Shown here piece by piece: positions 5,156 to 10,301 of a stretch of 10,301 bases of DNA. The notes beneath the pieces were generated by a model. It searched no databases. It worked only from the letters and a program-made list of their open reading frames with translations, and was not told the DNA's origin. The DNA is taken from assembly GCA_944326495.1 (NCBI GenBank), contig CALVEE010000012.1, positions 1 to 10,301 on the forward strand, given 5' to 3'. The stretch comes from Candidatus Gastranaerophilales bacterium (lineage in GTDB: Bacteria > Cyanobacteriota > Vampirovibrionia > Gastranaerophilales > Gastranaerophilaceae). A program made the translations under genes and the position numbers. Each line of letters opens with the position of its first letter. The first letter of the stretch is position 1.

Positions 5156-5165
5156 TATCCGGTAT
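5138..5165 (-). terminator. Shared bidirectional terminator between convergent genes
   Basis: A perfect 10-bp stem ATACCGGATA / TATCCGGTAT (5138-5147 with 5156-5165, 8-base loop). On the minus strand it is followed by seven T and then a T-rich stretch, making it a strong terminator for the 137-residue gene. It overlaps the last codons and stop of the HAD gene, for which the downstream T-run is weaker. Confidence 0.8.
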
Positions 5166-5203
5166 TGTAAGTTTATAGAAAAAAGATAAAGGAGGAGGAA
5201 AAA

Positions 5204-5617
5204 TTACATATCGTATACAAAGTTTTGACCTGTAGTGTTTTCCGCAGCTTCCTGCCTCATAGCCTGGGATGCGAAGAACATTTGTTTTGCATAACTCTGA
5301 ATTTCAGTGTTATAAACTCTCTGGTCAAATATATTTTCGTACTTTTCAAGATAATCGCCAATCGGATTAACAACATCTGTAAGCAGTCCCATTGCAGTAT
5401 CTGCAAACTGTTTAAGAGCTCTCTCTCCGATACCGAGTTCGGCCATTTTTTCAGACAAAGTTAATGTCAAAAATCCGCTCTGTTGGACAGCCTGTTCAGC
5501 TTGCTGTTCAAGCCTCTGCTCCATTCTTTGTTCTGCAGCAGCGTGCTGTTTAGTCGGATCATAAGTCTGGGTTTTATACGTCTGTAAGAAATTTTGTAAA
5601 TTAAACGATTGTGTCAT
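5204..5617 (-). CDS. Hypothetical 137-residue protein with Gln/Glu-rich coiled coil
   Basis: I do not recognise this protein. Residues 22-47 are dominated by Gln, Glu and Ala (EQRMEQRLEQQAEQAVQQ), a likely coiled coil; residues 48-105 look helical with a mild hydrophobic stretch (ADTAMGLLTDVV) that is too polar for a membrane helix. There is no signal peptide and no cysteine. It is supported as a gene by its length, by a clear intrinsic terminator just past its stop and by a plausible promoter at 5637-5664. The ribosome site is unusual: AAAGGA almost touches the ATG, with AGGG a little further up. It is transcribed toward the HAD gene. A structural or partner protein is possible; nothing further can be inferred. 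Confidence 0.65.
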   Translation of the reverse strand: MTQSFNLQNFLQTYKTQTYDPTKQHAAAEQRMEQRLEQQAEQAVQQSGFLTLTLSEKMAELGIGERALKQFADTAMGLLTDVVNPIGDYLEKYENIFDQRVYNTEIQSYAKQMFFASQAMRQEAAENTTGQNFVYDM

Positions 5618-5636
5618 ATCCTTTGCCCTATTCTTT

Positions 5637-5664
5637 GTATTAATGTTATCGGCATTTTTTTCAA
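5637..5664 (-). promoter_or_regulatory. Possible promoter of the 137-residue gene
   Basis: On the minus strand TTGAAA (5664-5659), 16-base spacer, TAATAC (5642-5637). The region is T/A-rich so the match could be chance, but the position before the ATG at 5617 is right. Confidence 0.35.
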
Positions 5665-5762
5665 AAACTTTAGGTTTTTTGAAGAAATATTTACAATTCT
5701 TTACATTGGTCTGTTTTTTAAAATTGTAGAGTTTTTTTATGTAGCAAACTTTATACTACTAA

Positions 5763-5864
5763 TAAGTGTTCAAATAAAAACAAAAAGCACGCCTTCCTCG
5801 CCCTGCGGGAGAGGAGCAGCCGTGTTTGAGGCGTGAGCCGAAAACTACGGATGCGGTGAGGGGG
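5763..5864 (+). repeat. 102-bp dispersed repeat, copy A
   Basis: It aligns without gaps to 8410-8511 with about 11 mismatches by hand count, so roughly 89% identity. The 3' half is nearly identical in both, including AGAGGAGCAGCCGTGTTT and the block ending GGATGCGGTGAGGGGG. The middle contains a GC-rich hairpin. The two copies lie on either side of uvrB in the same orientation. Confidence 0.85.
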
Positions 5865-5902
5865 CTGTCTGTAGGAACAAACAAAAAATTATAAAGAGTT
5901 AA

Positions 5903-5924
5903 TGTCAGGCACTGCCTGACCTAC
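5903..5924 (+). repeat. Palindromic dispersed repeat, copy 3
   Basis: Core GTCAGGCACTGCCTGAC followed by CTAC, one base different from the unit at 427-448. The preceding AGTTAA is also shared with that copy, extending the match to 28 bases with one mismatch. Confidence 0.8.
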
Positions 5925-6018
5925 TGTTCTATTGTTCTGGTTTAATTCATTAAAATTTTAACTTCTCCTAAACTCCTAAACCACTAAACTTCTAAACCCT
6001 AATCAGCACCCACCCAAG

Positions 6019-6038
6019 CCCTCCCTCACTAGGGAGGG
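6019..6038. repeat. Short GC-rich hairpin
   Basis: A perfect 8-bp stem CCCTCCCT / AGGGAGGG with loop CACT. No U-run follows, so it is not a terminator. It resembles hairpins within small intergenic repeats. Confidence 0.5.
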
Positions 6039-6062
6039 GTGACTGTGCACTTGGTTTTCTTA

Positions 6063-6110
6063 TTCACTTATTCACTTATTTACCTATTTACCTATTTACC
6101 TATTCACTAG
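6063..6110. repeat. Six-unit 8-bp tandem repeat
   Basis: Two TTCACTTA units, three TTTACCTA units and a final TTCACTAG follow each other without gaps. The array is non-coding and 275 bp upstream of uvrB. It is likely to vary in copy number between strains. Confidence 0.75.
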
Positions 6111-6199
6111 TTAGTAGGTCAAACACTCCCAGACTATAAGTTATTGTCAAGAAGGTATGCTAAGCTGACCAAACCCCTGACGGATCTGCCCCCTCACCG

Positions 6200-6240
6200 A
6201 GAATTTCTAATACTCAACTTACGTTTTGTATTGAAATTCT
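6200..6240. repeat. Inverted repeat with 13-bp arms
   Basis: AGAATTTC and AATAC (6200-6213, one bulged T) pair with GTATTGAAATTCT (6228-6240) around a 14-base loop. Read on the minus strand it is followed by GGTGAGGGGG, the same decamer that ends the 102-bp repeats, so it may belong to a related element in the other orientation. Confidence 0.55.
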
Positions 6241-6373
6241 ATCCTCAGCCCTGGATTTGCTCCACACTCACAGAGTTTTGCCTTTAAGCCTCACGGCTTA
6301 GCCGGCTCTATCTGTTCGCTATCCGGACTCTCATATTTCCCCAAAAATTTGATTTTATGCTTTCTATAGGGTA

Positions 6374-6379
6374 TATAAT
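6374..6379 (+). promoter_or_regulatory. uvrB -10 box placed for a leaderless mRNA
   Basis: A perfect TATAAT ends six bases before the uvrB ATG, so transcription should begin at the start codon itself. There is no Shine-Dalgarno upstream. A TTGATT 19 bases further up (6349-6354) is the only -35-like hexamer. No LexA-type box is evident. Confidence 0.5.
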
Positions 6380-6385
6380 TAAATT

Positions 6386-8371
6386 ATGGGCAAAAAATTT
6401 GAAATAGTTTCTAAATATAAGCCTGCAGGAGACCAGCCAAAAGCAATTAAGGAGCTTGTTGACGGGTTAAAGGCCGGGGATGATGCGCAGACACTTTTAG
6501 GGATTACAGGGTCGGGGAAAACTTTTACTATTGCTAATGTTATTGAACAAATCCAGAAGCCGACTTTGATTATTGCACACAATAAAACGCTTGCAGCGCA
6601 ATTGTATAATGAATTTAAGGAACTTTTTCCTAATAATGCGGTTGAATATTTCATCAGTTATTATGATTATTATCAGCCGGAGGCTTATATTCCGAGAACT
6701 GATACGTATATTGAAAAATCCGCGAGTATTAATGAAGAAATTGATCGTTTGAGACACAATACAACCAGAAGCCTTTATGAAAGAGAGGATGTAATAATTG
6801 TTGCATCTGTAAGCTGTATTTACGGCTTGGGGCTTCCGGAGAGTTATTTCAAGGGTACGATTAAAATTTCTGTCGGCGATACTCTTGACAGAGCCGATTT
6901 AATTAAGCACCTTGTTATGACGCAGTATACAAGAAATGATTTAGTACTTGAGCGCTCAACTTTCCGCGCAAGAGGCGATATTTTAGAAATCATGCCTGCG
7001 TATGAAAAAATTATTACAAGGATTTACTTTTTTGGAGATGAGATTGAAAAAATCGTAAGGATTGATAATCTCACGGGTGAAATTCTTGAAGCGCCGGAGA
7101 GTGTTATGATTTATCCTGCTGTGCATTATATTGCTTATGATGAAAACGAGGAAGAGACAATAAGGCTTATCAGAGAAGAGCTCAAAAACCGTGTAGCAGA
7201 GCTTGAGAGCCAGAACAAAATTCTTGAATCCCAGAGGCTGCAGCAGAGAGTTAAATACGATATTGAAATGATTAAAGAAATGGGCTACTGTTCAGGCATT
7301 GAAAATTATTCCCGCATAATTGAGCGCCGTCCGGTAGGTTCAGCTCCCGCGACACTTCTGGATTACTTTAGAGGTGATTTTCTGACGGTTATTGATGAAT
7401 CACACGTGACTTTACCGCAGTTGAACGGAATGTATCATGGCGATGCTTCAAGAAAAAATACACTTGTGGAATTCGGTTTCAGGCTTCCTTGCGCCAAGGA
7501 TAACCGGCCTTTAAAAAGTGAGGAATTTTTTGCGAAAGTCGGGCAGAAGATTTATATTTCAGCAACTCCGGGAGAGTTTGAAAAAGAGACTTCCGCCCAG
7601 CTTGTAGAGCAGATTATCCGCCCGACCGGATTAGTTGACCCGAAAATAAGCGTAAGACCGATTGAAACACAGATTGACGATTTAAAGAAAGAAATTGAAA
7701 TCCGAGCTAAAAAGGAAGAGCGCGTATTGATTACGACTCTGACTAAGCGCATGGCAGAGGATTTGTGCGACTACTTCCTGCAAGACGGAATAAGAGTCAG
7801 ATATCTTCATAGCGGGATTAAATCCATAGAGCGCGTGGAAATCCTGCGTGATTTAAGGCTCGGGGAGTTTGATGTTCTAATCGGCGTAAACCTTTTAAGA
7901 GAAGGACTTGATATTCCGGAAGTTTCTCTGGTTGCGATTATGGACGCTGATAAGGAAGGATTTTTGAGGTCAGAGACAAGCTTAATCCAGACAATCGGAC
8001 GTGCTGCGCGTAATGCCTGCGGTGAAGTTATTATGTACGCGGATAAAATAACGGAGTCTATGCAGAAGGCAATAGATGAGACAAACAGGCGGCGTGAAAT
8101 TCAGCTGGAACATAATAAGAAATACGGAATTATTCCGCAAACAATTAAAAAGCCTATAGAAAATAATCTGCTTTCTCTCGTTGCAAGTTACAGGGATTTA
8201 GAAGATATTGTTGCAGAAGAAATGGTAGACTTGGGTATAGAAAAGAAGGATTTACCAAAACTTATAACAAAATTGGAAAAAGATATGCATAAAGCTGCCA
8301 AAATCCTTGATTTTGAGCGGGCTGCAGAAATCAGAGACCAGTTAAAAAAACTAAGAGAAATGGTAAACTAG
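6386..8371 (+). CDS. uvrB: UvrABC excision nuclease subunit B
   Basis: A full-length 661-residue UvrB, the damage-verifying helicase of nucleotide excision repair. It is loaded by UvrA, opens the DNA at the lesion and positions UvrC for both incisions. Visible landmarks in order: GDQPKAI near the start, Walker A GITGSGKT (39-46), the beta-hairpin region rich in Tyr that clamps one strand (YYDYYQPEAYIP, 92-103), the RRPVGSAPATLLDYF block (314-328), Walker B-like DESH (337-340), SATPG (392-396), the helicase motif VI QTIGRAARN, and a C-terminal UVR domain (about 622-661, containing LDFERAAEIRDQ) that binds UvrC. All motifs look intact. It has no ribosome site and its -10 box sits for leaderless transcription. 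It stands alone between two copies of a dispersed repeat; uvrA and uvrC are not in view. Confidence 0.98.
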   Translation: MGKKFEIVSKYKPAGDQPKAIKELVDGLKAGDDAQTLLGITGSGKTFTIANVIEQIQKPTLIIAHNKTLAAQLYNEFKELFPNNAVEYFISYYDYYQPEAYIPRTDTYIEKSASINEEIDRLRHNTTRSLYEREDVIIVASVSCIYGLGLPESYFKGTIKISVGDTLDRADLIKHLVMTQYTRNDLVLERSTFRARGDILEIMPAYEKIITRIYFFGDEIEKIVRIDNLTGEILEAPESVMIYPAVHYIAYDENEEETIRLIREELKNRVAELESQNKILESQRLQQRVKYDIEMIKEMGYCSGIENYSRIIERRPVGSAPATLLDYFRGDFLTVIDESHVTLPQLNGMYHGDASRKNTLVEFGFRLPCAKDNRPLKSEEFFAKVGQKIYISATPGEFEKETSAQLVEQIIRPTGLVDPKISVRPIETQIDDLKKEIEIRAKKEERVLITTLTKRMAEDLCDYFLQDGIRVRYLHSGIKSIERVEILRDLRLGEFDVLIGVNLLREGLDIPEVSLVAIMDADKEGFLRSETSLIQTIGRAARNACGEVIMYADKITESMQKAIDETNRRREIQLEHNKKYGIIPQTIKKPIENNLLSLVASYRDLEDIVAEEMVDLGIEKKDLPKLITKLEKDMHKAAKILDFERAAEIRDQLKKLREMVN

Positions 8372-8409
8372 TATATTGTTCTTTAGTAGTGAGCTTGCTA
8401 CAAACTACA

Positions 8410-8511
8410 TAAGTATTCTAATAAAAACAAAAAGAACGTTTACCTCTCCTTACGGGAGAGGAGCAGCCGTGTTTAAGGCGGGAGCCGAAAACTACGGATG
8501 CGGTGAGGGGG
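8410..8511 (+). repeat. 102-bp dispersed repeat, copy B
   Basis: The second copy of the unit at 5763-5864, same orientation and same length, starting 38 bases after the uvrB stop. Its hairpin (CCTCTCC with GGGAGAGG around a TAC-type loop) is better paired than in copy A. It lies in the 338-bp gap before the response regulator; the rest of that gap, apart from the promoter, shows nothing I can name. Confidence 0.85.
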
Positions 8512-8659
8512 GATTTCCTGATATTGTAAAATATTTCGCTAATGCAAATATGTGGTTGTATATAGCTTTTGTTTATAAAATTGAATTGGATTACACTCAT
8601 CAATAAGAATATTTTGTGTTGTAAGTTTCATACTACTCCCTCTTTGAAATAAGTATTTC

Positions 8660-8688
8660 TTGCAAAGCGGAGAATATTACTTTAAAAT
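8660..8688 (+). promoter_or_regulatory. Promoter of the two-component operon
   Basis: TTGCAA (8660-8665), a 17-base spacer and TAAAAT (8683-8688). Start expected near 8695, only about 15 bases before the ATG, just enough to include the ribosome site AAGGAG (8696-8701). Confidence 0.6.
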
Positions 8689-8709
8689 ATAGAAAAAGGA
8701 GTATCCGCT

Positions 8710-9417
8710 ATGGCTGAAAAGAAAAGAATACTTATTGTAGACGACGATACAGAAATCAGAGATTTATTAGAGTTTGATATTTCTTCAAGCGGATATTTTG
8801 TAGATACTGCAGTCGATGGTATGGAAGGATTAAATAAGGCTTTAAATAACAAATATGACCTTATTTTGCTTGATGTTATGATGCCTAAGATGAATGGTTT
8901 TGATGTTTGTAAAAACATCCGTCAGGCAAAGATTAATGTTCCGATTTTAATGCTTACGGCTAAAGGCACAATTGGCGATAAGACAAGCGGATTTGACAGC
9001 GGGGCGGATGATTATCTGGTGAAACCGTTTGATGTTCAGGAAGTTCTTTTGCGTATAAGGGTGCTTTTGAGAAGAAATCAGCCGCAGGTTGAGAGTATTA
9101 ATTCTACGGAGATTTTGGAAGCCGGAGAGATTGAGATTTTGCCGGATACTTTAGAGGCTGTGATTTTGAATAAGCGCATGAAGCTTACTCCTACAGAGTT
9201 CGAGATTTTATACTGCCTGATGCAGCACTTTAATAAACCAGTAACCCTTGCAACACTTCTGGAAGAAGTTTGGGGATACAGCAGCGACGAGGATGTCAGG
9301 ATGCTTAGGGTGCATGTCGGAGCGTTAAGAAACAAGATAGAGCCGGATTCTAAGAACCCGAAATACCTTCACACGGTTACAAATGTCGGGTACAAACTTA
9401 CTCCGTTTGGTGAATAG
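8710..9417 (+). CDS. OmpR/PhoB-family DNA-binding response regulator
   Basis: A 235-residue two-domain regulator. The receiver domain (about 5-120) has the acidic triad DDD at 11-13, the phosphorylation site D55 in ILLDVMMP, the switch threonine T83 and the conserved K105 in LVKPF, so it should be phosphorylated by a histidine kinase. The C-terminal winged helix (about 140-232) has LTPTEFEIL, a recognition helix around 196-210 (VRMLRVHVGALRNKI) and the wing TNVGYKL, the OmpR/PhoB type that binds tandem repeats in promoters. It resembles cyanobacterial RpaA/RpaB and Firmicute WalR-type regulators; I cannot tell which from the sequence alone. The next gene, seven bases on, encodes its likely kinase. 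Confidence 0.95.
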   Translation: MAEKKRILIVDDDTEIRDLLEFDISSSGYFVDTAVDGMEGLNKALNNKYDLILLDVMMPKMNGFDVCKNIRQAKINVPILMLTAKGTIGDKTSGFDSGADDYLVKPFDVQEVLLRIRVLLRRNQPQVESINSTEILEAGEIEILPDTLEAVILNKRMKLTPTEFEILYCLMQHFNKPVTLATLLEEVWGYSSDEDVRMLRVHVGALRNKIEPDSKNPKYLHTVTNVGYKLTPFGE

Positions 9418-9424
9418 GAGGAGT

Positions 9425-10301
9425 ATGGTTCAATTTTTCAGCAAAAGAAGGCTTAAAATTGCAGAGCAGATTATTATCGTAATCTTTTTTGCTGTGTTAA
9501 TTCCAATGACAGTAAGCGGGGTTATAATAAATAATATTAACCAGCAGTCAAACCGCGCGCAGTTACGTTCTGCCGCTGTTATGATTGCTAATATTGTCTC
9601 CGAGGAAATTGACGTTTTTACTCATTCTATTAATAATGAACTTTCACAGATTATTGCAACCCTTGAATACTACAATTCTCCGGAGCAGGAGCAAGAATAC
9701 CTTGATACGATTATTAAAAACCTCTCTTTTTATAAGGAGCTTGCTGTTGTTAAAGAGTCAGAGCTTGCCAGATATGAAATGTACAGTATTCAGGATGATT
9801 ATGCTGTATTTGACAGACCTATGAAAAACGGTAAATATCTCGTAGCGGTTTTGGATGTAAAAAACCTGCAAAAAAACCTGTTTAAGACGCTTACGGATGA
9901 TAAACGGCAGATTTATGTACTTGCAGGAAGGGATTTAATCGCGTCTATAAATTATACTAAAGAAGATTATGATAACAGTATTAAACAGCTTCCGGGAAAG
10001 CTTGAAGAGAACAAGCCTGTAATATACGGCGATATAAAAAACCAGCCGCTTGTTTATATCAAAAAGACAGAGCCGGATGTTCTCGTAATAGTTAATACAA
10101 CAGAAGATGTGAAGAAGCACACAATCGACTACAACCGTGATAAAATCATACTTTCGATTATTATAACTATGCTTACGGTATTTTTTGTCGTAGGATTATA
10201 CACATATTACCTGTATATTAATATCCGCCAGCTTTTTAAGGCAATAATTGCGATATCAAAAGGAAACTATGAAAGAAGAATTCGTCTCCTGACCAATATT
10301 T
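9425..10301 (+). CDS. Membrane sensor histidine kinase, N-terminal part (cut by window end)
   Basis: The frame opens at ATG 9425, with the ribosome site AGGAGGAG overlapping the stop of the response regulator, and runs 292 codons off the window. Residues 16-36 are a first membrane helix after a basic start (KRRLK), residues about 40-238 form an extracytoplasmic domain, 241-264 a second membrane helix, and from 265 a HAMP linker begins (IRQLFKAIIAISKGNYERRI). The extracellular part has the helix-plus-mixed-fold look of a Cache-type sensor, probably for a small ligand. The catalytic domains (HisKA and ATPase) should follow outside the window; the kinase call therefore rests on topology, HAMP and operon position. 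Coupled translation with the regulator is likely. Confidence 0.85.
   Translation, partial: MVQFFSKRRLKIAEQIIIVIFFAVLIPMTVSGVIINNINQQSNRAQLRSAAVMIANIVSEEIDVFTHSINNELSQIIATLEYYNSPEQEQEYLDTIIKNLSFYKELAVVKESELARYEMYSIQDDYAVFDRPMKNGKYLVAVLDVKNLQKNLFKTLTDDKRQIYVLAGRDLIASINYTKEDYDNSIKQLPGKLEENKPVIYGDIKNQPLVYIKKTEPDVLVIVNTTEDVKKHTIDYNRDKIILSIIITMLTVFFVVGLYTYYLYINIRQLFKAIIAISKGNYERRIRLLTNI

Larger units (their letters stand above)
5618..6385. other. 768-bp gene-free region rich in repeats and hairpins
   Basis: Nothing here reads as a protein. It contains the promoter of the minus-strand gene, a 102-bp dispersed repeat (5763-5864), a palindromic repeat copy (5903-5924), a short GC-rich hairpin (6019-6038), an 8-bp tandem array (6063-6110), a 41-bp inverted repeat (6200-6240) and the uvrB promoter. 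GC content jumps upward in several blocks compared with the flanks, which suggests inserted repeat elements rather than decayed genes. Confidence 0.7.

Noticed and set aside
5190..5200. AAAGGAGGAGG as a plus-strand ribosome site
   Set aside because: No plus-strand start codon with a credible frame follows; it lies just past the stop of the minus-strand gene.
5609..5836. Plus-strand frame of 75 codons running into repeat copy A
   Set aside because: It has no ribosome site, and its C-terminal GRGAAVF stretch comes from the dispersed repeat, being shared with the frame at 8376-8606 for that reason only.
6063..6110. CRISPR-like array
   Set aside because: Units are 8 bp and contiguous with no spacers, and no cas genes are present.
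6114..6121. GTAGGTCA as an inverted partner of the repeat end at 5917-5924
   Set aside because: Only 8 bp match and the palindromic core is missing, so chance or a decayed remnant cannot be told apart.
8376..8606. Plus-strand frame of 76 codons across repeat copy B
   Set aside because: Same repeat-derived residues, no ribosome site and an unlikely composition. Treated as non-coding.

Overview
The window is AT-rich bacterial DNA with short intergenic gaps, mostly strong AGGAG-type ribosome sites and the standard genetic code. The gene set (a flavin reductase fused to a rubredoxin, EF-hand cytosolic proteins, a sucrose-phosphatase-like HAD protein, an RpaB/OmpR-like regulator with a Cache-type kinase) and the small palindromic and GC-rich dispersed repeats suggest an anaerobic gut member of the Cyanobacteria/Melainabacteria lineage such as Gastranaerophilales. 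This is an inference from style and content; no 16S or other phylogenetic marker was tested, and a Firmicute-like anaerobe is not excluded.

Layout. 1-54 is the start of a minus-strand gene that may be a family 4 uracil-DNA glycosylase. 68-321 is a compact unit not explained by ordinary genes: a 24-residue hydrophobic peptide gene (minus) with its own promoter, a perfect Shine-Dalgarno held in the loop of a long stem, and a fully overlapping plus-strand RNA with its own promoter and intrinsic terminator. It has the layout of a type I toxin-antitoxin locus and is the main discovery candidate. 349-448 is a pair of palindromic 22-bp repeats in inverted orientation. 458-1060 (minus) is a high-molecular-weight-rubredoxin-type flavoprotein. 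1123-2564 (minus) is a two-gene operon: a small coiled-coil protein, then a three-EF-hand protein. It is transcribed divergently from an XRE regulator (2729-3043) through promoters whose -35 boxes overlap. 3150-3722 is rpmI-rplT with its own promoter, a possible leader peptide and a strong terminator. 3794-5155 is a HAD phosphatase-like protein with a C-terminal membrane anchor, convergent with an unknown 137-residue gene (5204-5617, minus); they share a bidirectional terminator.

5618-6385 is a 768-bp gene-free stretch packed with dispersed repeats, hairpins and an 8-bp tandem array. 6386-8371 is uvrB, apparently transcribed as a leaderless mRNA. 8372-8709 holds a second copy of a 102-bp dispersed repeat and the promoter of a two-component operon: an OmpR-family response regulator (8710-9417) and a membrane sensor kinase (9425 onward), which is cut by the window end.

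Functionally the window mixes housekeeping (ribosomal proteins L35/L20, nucleotide excision repair), redox or oxygen handling (rubredoxin fusion), signal transduction and several lineage-specific proteins. All promoter, RNA and repeat calls were made by eye from base matches, without folding or homology searches.
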